DNA of 64,000 bases from Blastocatellia bacterium AA13 (GTDB taxonomy: Bacteria > Acidobacteriota > Blastocatellia > UBA7656): contig QHVH01000001.1 of the NCBI GenBank assembly GCA_003222245.1, forward strand, positions 248,001 through 312,000. The letters are read 5' to 3'. A program made the translations under genes and the position numbers. Below are positions 37,948 through 48,112 of this stretch, piece after piece (within the stretch, counting starts at the first letter, position 1; every line of letters begins with the position of its first letter). The notes beneath the pieces are model-generated. The model did not search any database. It saw only the letters and a list, made by a program, of their open reading frames with translations, and had not been told where the DNA came from.

Positions 37948-40524
37948 TTAAAAGATGACGTCGAAATCGAGCTTGAACCGGCGCTTGTGGCTACCAAAGA
38001 AAACGCCCGAGGCGGGATCATCGATATTTGCGTGCACTGAGATGGGATTGAAGTGATTGGTCAGATTGTATCCGCTCACCGCGAGCCTAAGCGCATATTT
38101 GCGGCTCACCTGAAAATCCTTCGAGATGCGTGTATCGAGTGAATAGAAAGAAGGATAGCGGGTCGTATCCGAATTTGCTACGCCGACATAGTTCTGAGCG
38201 GAGTCAACCGCGGCGTATGGAAATCCGCTGCGATACTCGAGGATCGGCGATATGCGCACCTTGAGCGGGAGTTGAATTACGCCCCAGGCCAGGAATCGAT
38301 TCGGAACGGCCCCCGGAAGATTGGTGAACTGGTCCTGCCGGACAACCGGAAACGGGAAATTACCCAGATAGTTATTGAACTCGTTCAAGTCGCCCTTCGA
38401 CTGACTGTGAACATAGGAGAAGAAAAACTCCTGCGCCTCTTTCCAGGAAAGACGCGCAGTCAACTCGAGCTGGCGATACCGCGATTTTCCACCGCCTCCG
38501 AGAACGAGCGCATCCTTGCCCTGCACGACCTTTGGGGTGACCAGGATGACGCCCGATGAATTGCTCTGAAGATAATCCGCTTTAAACCTGAGAATTCGAG
38601 AAACGGGATGCTCCACTTCGATATTCCAGGTTGAGCTGTATGGCGCAAAGTTGCCGATCTGGTTCTTTCCAAAGACAAACGGAGTTGCGCTGCGCTCCGC
38701 CTGGTCTGTGATGTTGGCGAAAAGACGCGGACCGTCGACTATCTCGCCGTCAGGACCGAACGTTGTGACCGACTGCTCGGGATAGCGGTCGAACGAATAC
38801 ACGCTCAGGGGAACCCTGTCGTAAAACAATCCGAAGCCGCCTCGTAAGACGGTCTGCTTCCCGACAAACGGAGCCCAGGCCATTCCCACACGAGGCGCAA
38901 TGCGAAAAGTCTCCGTTATACCCTGTCGTTCAAAGCGCGTGCCGATGTCAAAGGACAGAGACTGATTCATGACCCAGTGATCCTGCCCGAAGAAACCCGT
39001 TTCCAAATCGCTACGGTCGAAAGGCGATCCGCCGACAAAATCGATTTGCTTTAATAGACGCGCGGAGGCGTCTTCTATTCTAATCGTGCGGGCTCGGAAC
39101 TCTCCCTCATTGGTCGTTCGCGCGACCGTGGAGCCGAATTTCAGGTTGTGAGCTCCGTATCGGCCCACGGTGATGGGAGCAAGCGAATACATTTCAATCC
39201 ACTCGATCCGCGAGGCCTTTCGATTCTGTTCGCTGAAGTAATTGCCGCTATTCCCCGTCGGAGTCAGCACCATATCGGACTGGCCCTGGCCGTAGACGTC
39301 TCCGTGAAAGAATTTCAGAGCCAGCGTGCTCTCCAGCAGGTTGGTCCCAAGCGTGGTGCGATCCTGCAGCATGCCGGTATTGTCGCCGGCATTGAAAGTC
39401 GGCGTGACCGGCTGTGGGTTGAAGAAGTCCAGATTCACGAAGCTCATGTGCCGAGGCGCTAAATGGAACGTGCCCGTGACTGTGTGGGTGGGCGACAGCA
39501 CATAGTCGAGTTGCGTAAAGGAATTGAGCGACTGCTGTTTGGTCTCGTTAAAGGGAAAGGGAAGCGTGCGAACCGGAATCTTTTCGAGGTCGTACTCGAT
39601 GCCTTCCGAATAATAGAATTTCCCCGGAATAATCGGGCCGTTGAATGTGAAGCGCGGCGATGCTTCTCTCACGCCTTGCAAGCGGCCGCTTCGAATCCGA
39701 AATTCCGGCAGCGGATCATTAAGTTCGAAGTTGAACTTATCGCCGCCCCTGCGAGTCTCAACTGAAACAATGCCGGCAGTGAATCGGCCGTACTGCGCGA
39801 GGTACGGGGTTTTGAATACGTTTATGGTTTCGACGCTGTCCACTGGAACCGTCAGTCCGAATTGACCAGTAGCCGGATCGGTCACATCGGCGGAGTTCAC
39901 GATGAGGGCGCTACGGTGCTCACCGCTACCGGCGATTCTCAGGCCTCCTTCCGGAGATCGCACAACCCCCGGAACCAACGGTAAAGTGTCGGCTACCGTC
40001 GCCGGCCTGTCGGGAAGATTTTTTACGGTTGATCGTTGCAGCTCGGTCGGAGGCGATGCGCCCTGTTCTATCGGAGGCGCTTCGCTCGCTTTGATGGTTA
40101 CCGATTCCTTCAGCTCGATCTTTGGCGACATCACGAACCGAATTTCGACTGGCTGTCCTGCCGTGATTACTAGATTGTTTTGCGTCAGGCTTTCAAAGCC
40201 GTCTTTGGAGGCGATGACTTCATACGTACCGGGAGCCGCTTTCGCGAATTCTGCCTCGCCTTTTTCGTTGGTCAACGAAGAGCCAACGATGGCTGATTTC
40301 ACTTTGAGATCCAGCTTTACCCCTGCCACGGGTTTCTCTGCTTCATCGGTCACTATGACTCGCAGGACGGCGCTCGCTCCGGATTGAGGAACCAGGGTTC
40401 CCGCTATACCGCGACTCGGCGGGAGGATTGCTAAAATGGTAAAACTGATTAGGAATACCAGCGTGTATCGCATCAGAGTCAATGATTCCCTCGCAGAATG
40501 ATTAATTCCAAACAGCTCTTTCAT
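37948..40524 (-). CDS. Oar-like TonB-dependent receptor
   Basis: An outer-membrane receptor of about 858 residues. Signal peptide MRYTLVFLISFTILAILPP (from the internal Met at 40473), then a carboxypeptidase-regulatory-like domain (about 55-140), a TonB plug (TVKNLPDRPATVADTLPLVPGV, LRIAGSGEHRSALIVN) and a long beta-barrel ending in Phe (FDVIF). Oar-type receptors are enlarged in Acidobacteriota and are assumed to take up oligosaccharides or other bulky ligands; no SusD-like partner is nearby. The true start could be 40593, 40524 or 40473; none has a clear ribosome-binding site. Confidence 0.9.
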   Translation of the reverse strand: MKELFGINHSARESLTLMRYTLVFLISFTILAILPPSRGIAGTLVPQSGASAVLRVIVTDEAEKPVAGVKLDLKVKSAIVGSSLTNEKGEAEFAKAAPGTYEVIASKDGFESLTQNNLVITAGQPVEIRFVMSPKIELKESVTIKASEAPPIEQGASPPTELQRSTVKNLPDRPATVADTLPLVPGVVRSPEGGLRIAGSGEHRSALIVNSADVTDPATGQFGLTVPVDSVETINVFKTPYLAQYGRFTAGIVSVETRRGGDKFNFELNDPLPEFRIRSGRLQGVREASPRFTFNGPIIPGKFYYSEGIEYDLEKIPVRTLPFPFNETKQQSLNSFTQLDYVLSPTHTVTGTFHLAPRHMSFVNLDFFNPQPVTPTFNAGDNTGMLQDRTTLGTNLLESTLALKFFHGDVYGQGQSDMVLTPTGNSGNYFSEQNRKASRIEWIEMYSLAPITVGRYGAHNLKFGSTVARTTNEGEFRARTIRIEDASARLLKQIDFVGGSPFDRSDLETGFFGQDHWVMNQSLSFDIGTRFERQGITETFRIAPRVGMAWAPFVGKQTVLRGGFGLFYDRVPLSVYSFDRYPEQSVTTFGPDGEIVDGPRLFANITDQAERSATPFVFGKNQIGNFAPYSSTWNIEVEHPVSRILRFKADYLQSNSSGVILVTPKVVQGKDALVLGGGGKSRYRQLELTARLSWKEAQEFFFSYVHSQSKGDLNEFNNYLGNFPFPVVRQDQFTNLPGAVPNRFLAWGVIQLPLKVRISPILEYRSGFPYAAVDSAQNYVGVANSDTTRYPSFYSLDTRISKDFQVSRKYALRLAVSGYNLTNHFNPISVHANIDDPASGVFFGSHKRRFKLDFDVIF

Positions 40525-40975
40525 GTTAGACGGTTGCTGATTAAGTTTGAATTCGGTCTTTATGAAGAAAAACCATAATGAGCGCCGACGCATCCGGCTT
40601 TCGAACTAGCCGAAAATTTATGTAAAAGTCTATCACACAGCAACGGTAGGTACCATGTTTCCGATCCGTCGCAACGCCGCCTCTGCTCAACAACTCCATT
40701 CTCCTTCAAAAGCCCGCTCGGTAAGAGTCGCAACCGGTCATCGGACAAGCTTGAACGATCAATACGCAGCCAATAGCAAGAGCGGATTCGACATGCTCCG
40801 CAAATCGACTTGATGATTCAGACAAAAGCCCGGTTGCTTGTAATCGGCGCGCGGCGGGTGCTAGAGTCTTGGGGCGGAGATCCAGCAAAAACTGGGCCTC
40901 CAACTCATTTGTGCACGGGAATCTAACCTTCAAGAACTTGGGCAAGAATTTGGGATCAGTGGAAGTTCAATAGAC
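40525..40975. other. Divergent intergenic region
   Basis: About 450 bp between the divergently transcribed receptor and PBP genes, presumably containing both promoters. A frame on the minus strand (40706-40945) lacks family resemblance and a ribosome-binding site. No repeat or hairpin stands out. Confidence 0.45.
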
Positions 40976-43501
40976 TTGGTTACCGTTACAAAAAGACCGG
41001 TCACTCAGGCAATAAAACGGGATATAGACCAACGTCCCGGTTTTTTCAGGCGACTCTTTACGCCTCGAAAAATTGCCGCCTATCTCATCCTCCTTCTGAT
41101 TTGTGTATCGGTCTTTACCTTTTTCTACTTCAAATATTCGAGAATGATCGACGCCCGCCTTCGCGGCGACGTGAAGGTTCGAACTACGGGTCTGTTCGCG
41201 GCTCCACGGCCCGTTCACGTGGGGCAGCCGCTCAGTCTTACCGCAATCAGGAGCTACCTGGATGGAATCGGCTACGTGGACTCCACGAGAGAAGCCGACT
41301 CGAAACGAGGCAGGTATCAGATCAAGGGAAACGCAATCGAGATTCATTCGAGCGGTGATGCCGTAATCGACGGAGCGCGCCAGTTTCCGAACGTAGTCTT
41401 GTCGTTCGGCGCGAGCGGAAAGGGTATTACCAGGATCGCCGATCTCGATACGAAGCGGAACTATGATTCCATTCTGCTGGAACCCGAGATGATGACCGCC
41501 ATCTCGAACGAGAAACGTCAGAAACAAAAGCTGGTCTCTTTCAAGGATCTTCCAAAGGATTACGTGAACGCGGTGTTAGCCATCGAAGACCGGCAGTTCT
41601 TCGAGCATCGCGGCATCAACATTCGCGGCCTGGTACGCGCGCTTTACCGCGACGTCGGCGAAGGCGAGGTTCAGGAAGGCGGATCATCGATAACTCAGCA
41701 GCTCGTAAAAAACTTTTTCCTGACGCCGGAGAGAACGCTCAAACGCAAACTTCAAGAGATGATGATCGCGCTTGTTCTCGAAACCAAGCTGAGCAAGCAG
41801 GAAATCTTTCAGTTGTACGCCAATGAAGTTTATATGGGGCAGTCCGGGAGCTACTCGATTAACGGAGTGGGCGAGGCTGCGTCGACTTACTTCAATAAAG
41901 ATGTTTTGAATCTGACTCTGCCCGAGAGCGCGTTTCTGGCGGGTATTATTCGCGGCCCGAGTCTCTACTCTCCTTATCGTGAGCCAGAGCGCGCCCGCTC
42001 CCGTAGAAATCAGGTGCTCGATTCGATGGTGGCGTCCGAGTTGATCTCGCGCGAGCTCGGCGAGCAGGCTAAGGCGGCGCCGCTGAATATCCAGCCTAAG
42101 AAGAACGCGATGAACGTCGGCGCCCCCTATTTCGTGGATTATCTTCAGCAGCAGATGTCAACGGAGATGGCGGGCCGCGATCTCGCCAACCAGTCATATC
42201 GCGTCTATACGACAATCGACATGGAGCTGCAGCGAGCCGCTGACAAGGCGGTCAACGATACACTCGCGCAGCTCGATAAGATCTTCGCTAAGAGGCGTAA
42301 GAACCCCGTGCCACCCGGAACTCTCCAGGCATCACTGGTCGCGATGAATCCCAAGACGGGAGAGTTGCTGGCAATGGTCGGCGGGCGCGACTACGGCCAG
42401 AGCCAGCTCAATCGTGCGGTCGATGCGCATCGGCAGCCAGGCTCGGTATTCAAGCCGATAGTTTATGCGGCTGCCTTGAACACGGCTTATGAAGAGTCCA
42501 GCGACGAAGTAATAACTCCGGCATCGGTGTTTATGGATGCGCCGGAGACGTTCTACTACGGCAAGGGAGAGACCTACTCGCCGGATAATTTCGGAAAGGT
42601 CTACTCGAATCAGAATGTTTCGATGCGGGAAGGTCTTGTGCATTCGCTGAACGTCGTAACCGTTCGAGTAGCCGAAAAAGTCGGATATACCAAAGTCGTC
42701 AGGCTCGCCGAAAAACTCGGGCTCTCGCGACCCTTGCCTTACCCCGCAACCGCGCTTGGAACCGCGGAGGCGACTCCGCTCGAAGTCGCGCGGGCATATA
42801 CCGCGTTGTGCAACGGCGGCATTCTTACGGAGCCGCGCGCTGTTGTTCGCGTGGCAAACTCGACCGGCCTCGCGGTGTCGAAGACGGCTCCGAGCTCGCG
42901 TCCTGCGCTGAAGCCCCAGATCAGTTGGCTGATGACCAACATTCTCCAGGATGTTTTGGATCATGGCACGGGCGCTCGAGCGCGGTCGATGGGGTTCACG
43001 GCGACGGCGGCGGGCAAGACCGGGACCTCTCGCGATGGGTGGTTCGCGGGCTACACGCCGAATCTTGTATGTGTGGTTTGGGTTGGATTCGACGACAACT
43101 CAGAGCTGGGATTGGAAGGCGCCAAGTCCGCGCTGCCGATCTGGACCAGCTTTATGAAACAGGCTCTGGCTGTGCGGCCCGACCTCAGCGGCGACAGTTT
43201 TTCAAAGCCCGATGGAATTACGGAGGCGGAGATCGATCCGCAAACGGGGCAGCTCGCCACGACGGCTTGTTCTTCACATCGGACTGAATACTTCATCGAA
43301 GGCAGTCAGCCGACCGAGATGTGCAAGATGCATTCAGGAGATCAGCCTGGTTCTCCTTTGAATCCCGGCTTCCATTGGCCCGAAGATCTGCTAGATCTGC
43401 CCGACAAGCCGAAACAGGGAACGCACGACGGAGATGTCCCATTAGTCGACAGTGGACACGACACCCAGAAACGAAACCGAAATTCGAACTCAAAACAGTA
43501 A
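40976..43501 (+). CDS. Class A penicillin-binding protein (PBP1-like)
   Basis: An 841-residue bifunctional peptidoglycan synthase. Short cytoplasmic tail, one transmembrane helix (about 33-52), a UB2H-like domain (about 65-130: TTGLFAAPRPVHVGQPLSL), glycosyltransferase 51 domain with catalytic Glu204 in IEDRQFFEHRG and GGSSITQQLVKN, and a transpeptidase domain with SxxK Ser490-Lys493 (GSVFK), SxN Ser557 (SLN) and KTG at Lys681. The UB2H-like segment makes it PBP1b-like rather than PBP1a-like. The start codon is TTG at 40976 with GGAAG 11 bases upstream; no ATG or GTG is available near it. The C-terminal 50 residues are charged and probably disordered. It polymerises and cross-links cell wall. 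Confidence 0.95.
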   Translation: MVTVTKRPVTQAIKRDIDQRPGFFRRLFTPRKIAAYLILLLICVSVFTFFYFKYSRMIDARLRGDVKVRTTGLFAAPRPVHVGQPLSLTAIRSYLDGIGYVDSTREADSKRGRYQIKGNAIEIHSSGDAVIDGARQFPNVVLSFGASGKGITRIADLDTKRNYDSILLEPEMMTAISNEKRQKQKLVSFKDLPKDYVNAVLAIEDRQFFEHRGINIRGLVRALYRDVGEGEVQEGGSSITQQLVKNFFLTPERTLKRKLQEMMIALVLETKLSKQEIFQLYANEVYMGQSGSYSINGVGEAASTYFNKDVLNLTLPESAFLAGIIRGPSLYSPYREPERARSRRNQVLDSMVASELISRELGEQAKAAPLNIQPKKNAMNVGAPYFVDYLQQQMSTEMAGRDLANQSYRVYTTIDMELQRAADKAVNDTLAQLDKIFAKRRKNPVPPGTLQASLVAMNPKTGELLAMVGGRDYGQSQLNRAVDAHRQPGSVFKPIVYAAALNTAYEESSDEVITPASVFMDAPETFYYGKGETYSPDNFGKVYSNQNVSMREGLVHSLNVVTVRVAEKVGYTKVVRLAEKLGLSRPLPYPATALGTAEATPLEVARAYTALCNGGILTEPRAVVRVANSTGLAVSKTAPSSRPALKPQISWLMTNILQDVLDHGTGARARSMGFTATAAGKTGTSRDGWFAGYTPNLVCVVWVGFDDNSELGLEGAKSALPIWTSFMKQALAVRPDLSGDSFSKPDGITEAEIDPQTGQLATTACSSHRTEYFIEGSQPTEMCKMHSGDQPGSPLNPGFHWPEDLLDLPDKPKQGTHDGDVPLVDSGHDTQKRNRNSNSKQ

Positions 43502-43628
43502 CACCCAAGTATTCCCGCCTATTTTCAAAGCGCAAAAAGTTAGACAGCTCAATGTATTTTTCGAATTGAGGGTTTCTCTGCTGAGAGGAACCTAGAACCT
43601 CCTCTAGGGGCGTACATTCTCTAGCTTA

Positions 43629-43661
43629 AGGGGCGTGCCAAACGGCGCGCCTCTTTTTTTT
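43629..43661 (+). terminator. Intrinsic terminator after the PBP gene
   Basis: An 11-bp stem (43629-43639 with 43644-43654, including two G-U pairs) with a four-base AAAC loop is followed by eight T residues up to 43661. It sits about 130 bp after the PBP stop codon and separates it from fbaB. Confidence 0.9.
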
Positions 43662-43789
43662 ATTACGCCTGTAGAAATTGGTTTGCTTTGAGGTTGCGTG
43701 GGCATCGTCCGACGAATATCATTTTTTCACGCCGAATAAAATTGCTTCATGCCGAGGACGAACTAATAAACCATCTTGCGGAGGGTGCG

Positions 43790-44842
43790 ATGATAACGGA
43801 GATCGAGCGAATATTGGGTGAAGAAGCAGAAGCACTATTGACCTATAAGTCAAAGACGATTCCGAAAGAGAAGCTACATCTGCCCGGGCCTGACTTCATC
43901 GACCGAGTAGTTGTTGGGTCTGACCGGTCGCCCGCGGTACTGAGAAATCTGGCGACGCTGTTCGAACACGGCCGATTAGCAGGAACGGGATACGTTTCAA
44001 TTTTGCCGGTCGATCAAGGGGTCGAACACTCGGCCGGTGCTTCGTTCGCGCCTAATCCCGACTACTTCGATCCTGAAAACATTCTTCGACTGGCCGTCGA
44101 GGGCGGTTGTAACGCCGTGGCTACGACGCTCGGCATCCTGGGATCGGTCGCTCGAAAGTACGTTCACAAGATCCCGTTCATTCTGAAGTTCAATCACAAC
44201 GAATTCCTTTCATATCCAAACAGCTACGATCAGATATTCTTTGCATCGATCGAGCAGGCCTTCGACCAGGGCTGCGTGGGCGTCGGAGCTACGATTTATT
44301 TCGGCTCCGAGGAATCGAAGCGGCAAATCCAGGAGGTCACGAGCGCCTTTCAGCATGCGCACGAGCTCGGAATGTTCTGCGTGCTATGGTGCTACTTGCG
44401 TAACGCAGGTTTCAAAACCAAAGAAGCGGATTATCACGCCGCGGCCGATCTCACCGGTCAGGCCAATCATCTCGGCGTCACGATTGAAGCAGACATAATC
44501 AAACAGAAGCTGCCGGAGAACAACGGCGGCTACAACGCGTTGAATTTCGGCAAGACGTCCAAAAAGGTGTATTCAGAATTGACGACCGATCACCCGATAG
44601 ACCTGACTCGTTATCAGGTCGCCAACTGCTTCATGGGCCGCGCGGGCCTTATCAACTCCGGCGGAGCATCGGGCGAGAACGACATACAGCAGGCGGTCAG
44701 AACGGCGGTTATAAATAAGCGAGCGGGCGGCACGGGCCTCATCTCCGGTAGAAAGGCATTCCAAAAGCCGATGCCGGAAGGCATCAAGATTCTTAACGCA
44801 ATACAGGATGTCTATCTAGCTAGTGAAGTGACGATAGCGTAG
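43790..44842 (+). CDS. fbaB: Class I fructose-bisphosphate aldolase
   Basis: A 350-residue Schiff-base aldolase very similar along its whole length to E. coli FbaB (DhnA family): [22 protein letters not shown]-type core, [16 protein letters not shown] and [11 protein letters not shown]. The Lys forming the Schiff base should be Lys238 in ADIIKQK. It cleaves fructose 1,6-bisphosphate into dihydroxyacetone phosphate and glyceraldehyde 3-phosphate, or runs the reverse in gluconeogenesis. GGAGGG lies six bases before the ATG at 43790; the longer upstream frame is not needed. The high similarity to a proteobacterial protein is notable, but the base composition does not stand out. Confidence 0.96.
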   Translation: MITEIERILGEEAEALLTYKSKTIPKEKLHLPGPDFIDRVVVGSDRSPAVLRNLATLFEHGRLAGTGYVSILPVDQGVEHSAGASFAPNPDYFDPENILRLAVEGGCNAVATTLGILGSVARKYVHKIPFILKFNHNEFLSYPNSYDQIFFASIEQAFDQGCVGVGATIYFGSEESKRQIQEVTSAFQHAHELGMFCVLWCYLRNAGFKTKEADYHAAADLTGQANHLGVTIEADIIKQKLPENNGGYNALNFGKTSKKVYSELTTDHPIDLTRYQVANCFMGRAGLINSGGASGENDIQQAVRTAVINKRAGGTGLISGRKAFQKPMPEGIKILNAIQDVYLASEVTIA

Positions 44843-44865
44843 CGTCGCTTGATTGTGCCTGCGAT

Positions 44866-46833
44866 TCATTGCGTGCGTTTGAAGGTGACCGGCGCTCCGT
44901 CCGCCTCATTCACGCGATCGAAGAAGTCTTTTATATTTTGATAAGACTCGGCTGTGAACGTGATGGCATTCAAGAGGAGAGTTCGATCGAAGACTACTCT
45001 ATTGCCGGCTCTGCTGAATACCGCTCGATAATGCGCGGCTCCGATATCCACCTCGACTGGTTTGGGCAACTCTTCCGCCTCGTATCCGTCCATCGGCTCA
45101 ATCGTGATTCGCTGATGCTCGGCGCACGGATAATGAAAATAGATGTCGTTATACCTGCGCGGGGCTGTGAATACGGGAGCCTTGCTTCTTATCAACGGCC
45201 TTACTCCCAGTATCAGTCTTTTTTCGGTTAACTGGGCTCCTCCGGCAGCCGTGTAATCACAGATTATTGACAGCGGTTTGGACGAGTGGTTCCGGTCCTC
45301 GACCTTGAGCGTCGCTTCGTTCGCCGCGCCCGACGCGAAGGCTTCTATGTATTCCGATGCGACGAGCCTCCGCAGCCCCTCTTCCGACAAATCAGACCAC
45401 GTGTTGCGCTGTTCGAGAGCCCGCTGTCCTTTGAAGGAGTCTTCTTCATGGATTCTCAGCTCTCCGGATTCAGTAGGCGCGACAGTAAGCAGCCGCTCTT
45501 CGGCATTATCCCAACCCTGGCTTATCGGAGTATTAACAAATCGTGGATTGTGCTTTCCATAGACCAGCGCCGCAACGGACTCTTTTTCCCAGGGGATTAT
45601 TCCGGCCGGACAGTTCTCGGCGGCAGGATCGAAAAAGCGAATGCTTCCATCCTGCGCTACGACGGCGGTCATCTCGCTATTGAACTGAGATGAGTCTGTA
45701 AAATAACTGTGAAAGAAATTCTCATCGCGAGTCGTCAGCTCGGCTACGTGCGCATTAAGACCCGCGGCTCTCAACATGGCTATGAAGAGCCTGTTTATAT
45801 CGCGCGCGGTTCCACGGCGGCGCTTGATAGTCAAATCCGCGGAGTTGTTGGGCGCAATCTTTTCGGAGTCGCGAGCGTCGTGCGCCTCCGGCGCGTTAGA
45901 AAAATTCTCGATCTCTCTCTGAACGTATTCATAGATACGTTCGATCTTTTCCCTGGGAGTATCGGTTGAAACGGTGATCGAGTGAACAACCCGGCGAATC
46001 AGTTTCGTCGGTTTCGTCTCCTCTCTTGCGGCCGCATAGACGCGGCGGCCGTATTCAATCCAGTACTTATCAACATCGTCCTGACTCTCTTTTGAATAGT
46101 AGAGCCAGCCCCACGTCTTGACCGCCGACTCGGGAGGCATAAAAGGTTCTCGGCGGAAGGGAAGAATGTTATCCGCCTTGATCTGATATGAGCCATTCCA
46201 GACCGGAGCGAAACGTTTGTCGTCGCCGTTTATCGTCACCCATTTTACGTCGAGCTTCGAAAGCGACTGAGGCTGAATGCTGTAGCGCAGCTCTTTGATA
46301 AAGAGATCGGATTGAAGATCGAAGGCGAAATAGCGAAAGCCCGACGGATAGGTTTGGCGGTATCGATACTCGATAATGCTGCCAACCTCTACGCTGGGCA
46401 GCGAGAATGTCTTTGCTCGCCATACACCGCGAGAAGTCCGGGAGACCAGCTTGTCGAAAATGTCTTTGCTCTCAACGTCGACGGCCCTTCCGTCCGGTCT
46501 TACGGTTCGCGCGTGAACATCGCTGATGCCCACTTCACCGGGGCGATAAGGGAGTTGTACATCGCCGTAGCGCCTGCCTGCCTGGGTGAAGATTTTCAAC
46601 CTGACGTAGACTTTCAGGCTTGTGCCCTCGGCCGCATCATCGTTGAGATCGCCCTCGCGAAAGAGAATAGCGGCTTCCGCGCCGGGATCCCCGGTGTCGG
46701 CCGCGATCATTTTGAAATCTTCGGGTTTGATTGGCTTCCAGGCGGCGGCTGAAGGGCCTTTGCGCTCGCTACTGATGGCGGCAACGCAGAGGAGAAAGAG
46801 AAAGCCACCTCGAAATACCCTACAGGGCATCAT
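44866..46833 (-). CDS. DUF3857/transglutaminase-like protein lacking catalytic Cys
   Basis: A 655-residue exported protein. Start at ATG 46833 with GGGAG eight to nine bases upstream, giving a signal sequence (RVFRGGFLFLLCVAAIS). Residues 55-240 are a DUF3857 beta domain (VYVRLKIFTQAGRRYGDVQLP, ARTVRPDGRAVDV); residues 280-450 have the transglutaminase-like fold. In active relatives the nucleophile segment reads GDCKD; here it is RRGTARDINRLF, with Cys replaced by Ala. The usual His (FNH) is Ser in QFNSEMTAVV; the Asp segment FFDPAAEN is kept. The protein is therefore probably a binding or scaffolding relative. A DUF3858-like C-terminal domain follows. Convergent with fbaB, 23 bp apart. Confidence 0.85.
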   Translation of the reverse strand: MMPCRVFRGGFLFLLCVAAISSERKGPSAAAWKPIKPEDFKMIAADTGDPGAEAAILFREGDLNDDAAEGTSLKVYVRLKIFTQAGRRYGDVQLPYRPGEVGISDVHARTVRPDGRAVDVESKDIFDKLVSRTSRGVWRAKTFSLPSVEVGSIIEYRYRQTYPSGFRYFAFDLQSDLFIKELRYSIQPQSLSKLDVKWVTINGDDKRFAPVWNGSYQIKADNILPFRREPFMPPESAVKTWGWLYYSKESQDDVDKYWIEYGRRVYAAAREETKPTKLIRRVVHSITVSTDTPREKIERIYEYVQREIENFSNAPEAHDARDSEKIAPNNSADLTIKRRRGTARDINRLFIAMLRAAGLNAHVAELTTRDENFFHSYFTDSSQFNSEMTAVVAQDGSIRFFDPAAENCPAGIIPWEKESVAALVYGKHNPRFVNTPISQGWDNAEERLLTVAPTESGELRIHEEDSFKGQRALEQRNTWSDLSEEGLRRLVASEYIEAFASGAANEATLKVEDRNHSSKPLSIICDYTAAGGAQLTEKRLILGVRPLIRSKAPVFTAPRRYNDIYFHYPCAEHQRITIEPMDGYEAEELPKPVEVDIGAAHYRAVFSRAGNRVVFDRTLLLNAITFTAESYQNIKDFFDRVNEADGAPVTFKRTQ

Positions 46834-46999
46834 GCGCAGGTCTCCCGCAACAGTCTCAGTCCCATCTGCACGAACCAGAGCCAAAAGCGGACAGATTCTA
46901 ATTGCGAAAGACAGGCAATTCAATAGCGGACAGCAATCAGCGGGAAATCGGCGCTAACCGATCAGCTTTGTGCGGGGTGTTGACGCGCCGGGAAGGCGC

Positions 47000-48013
47000 T
47001 CAAGGCTTTGGTGGATAGTAGCCCTGGCGGGCGCGAACGCGGAGGTCGGCCCGATTTGCAACGTGAACCGTAATTCGCTTGAATCCGCTGTCGGCGCGCT
47101 CATCGGTCGCATAATAGCCGAACATATATTGGGCCTTGAGCTCGTCGGCTATTTGTGTGAATACCCCGGGCAATTCGTCGGTCTTTTCGGGCAGGAAAGC
47201 CTTACCGCCGGTCTGCGTCGACATCGCCTCCATATTACTCTGTCCTTTCACGCTAATGCGGTTCAGCTTGATCGACGCGCCGCTTGGATTGATGGAATAA
47301 AAGAGACAATCCGTCTCTTGAAGCTGTTTCAGCGCGTCAGCAAGCCCGCTGCGAACGCTAAAATTTTCTTCGCCGTCGGAAACCACGAGGACTACGCGCC
47401 TGCTTCCAGGCTCCGCGTTCTTCGCGAGATACTTGGCGGCATCCACTATTGAATCGAAAAATGCGGTAGGCTCGTTGGAGGGCTGGATTGCAGTGAGGCC
47501 GGCGATCGCTTTATCGCGGTTAGCGGTCCTAGGTTCCACCAACTTCGGGATAGCGCCTATGGAGAATACGGCCACGCCGTCGCCGGGCTTGAGAACTTCC
47601 GTAATAAATCGGGTAGCCGCTTGTTGCTCAAATACGAACTGAGCATGAATGCTTCCTGAGACGTCAAAGAGCAACGCTATGTCAAGAGGGGCTTCGCCGG
47701 GTTTTCCAAACTGGGCGATCTCCTGGCTTCGCCCATCCTCCTCAATGACAAAATCTGAGGCGGTTAGATCGCGTACGGGTTTGCCGGATGCGTCCGAAAC
47801 AGAAACCGGCACGAGAACCAGTCTGGATCTCAGACGAACGACTTCGTCCTGGTTCTGTGCCGGGTTCTGTTTCGGATTGGGGTCGGGGGATTGGGCGTAA
47901 GCCCACAGGGAATGTCGAACGCTGATTGCTCCGGCAGCCGGGGATCCGACCGCGACCATAGAACAAAGAACGGACACCAACAGTAGAAAGATTGATAAGA
48001 GCCGCGGGTTCAC
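47000..48013 (-). CDS. VWFA-related acidobacterial-type secreted protein
   Basis: A 337-residue protein with signal peptide (MNPRLLSIFLLLVSVLCSM...AGA) and an acidobacterial VWFA-related region: VRLRSRLVLVPVSVSDASGKPVRDL and FVIEEDGRSQEI form the leading domain, then a von Willebrand A fold with a MIDAS DVSGS (about residue 113), FDSIVDAAKYL and VVSDGEEN, ending YYPPKP. It likely binds protein partners in a metal-dependent way in the periplasm or outside. This domain organisation is abundant in Acidobacteriota and supports the taxonomic inference. The gene lies between the OmpA-like and DUF3857 genes on the same strand. Confidence 0.88.
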   Translation of the reverse strand: MNPRLLSIFLLLVSVLCSMVAVGSPAAGAISVRHSLWAYAQSPDPNPKQNPAQNQDEVVRLRSRLVLVPVSVSDASGKPVRDLTASDFVIEEDGRSQEIAQFGKPGEAPLDIALLFDVSGSIHAQFVFEQQAATRFITEVLKPGDGVAVFSIGAIPKLVEPRTANRDKAIAGLTAIQPSNEPTAFFDSIVDAAKYLAKNAEPGSRRVVLVVSDGEENFSVRSGLADALKQLQETDCLFYSINPSGASIKLNRISVKGQSNMEAMSTQTGGKAFLPEKTDELPGVFTQIADELKAQYMFGYYATDERADSGFKRITVHVANRADLRVRARQGYYPPKP

Positions 48014-48061
48014 CGTTCTTTCCCCCTTCCCGTTCTATTAACGTCAAAGATCAACCGCAGG

Positions 48062-48106
48062 GCGATTCAAAGCGAGATCCAAACACAAGGTCCCGCTTTG
48101 AATCGC
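48062..48106. repeat. 13-bp perfect inverted repeat
   Basis: GCGATTCAAAGCG at 48062-48074 pairs perfectly with 48094-48106 around a 19-nt loop. It lies between the OmpA-like gene's stop and the VWFA gene's start on the minus strand. There is no clear T-tract on either side. Confidence 0.7.
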
Positions 48107-48112
48107 AGCTTG

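Noticed and set aside
40706-40945. Minus-strand frame of 79 codons
   Set aside because: No ribosome-binding site, no family match; lies in a divergent promoter region.
43790-44842. Horizontal transfer of fbaB from Proteobacteria
   Set aside because: Similarity to the E. coli protein is high, but the family is strongly conserved and no compositional shift or mobile element is visible.
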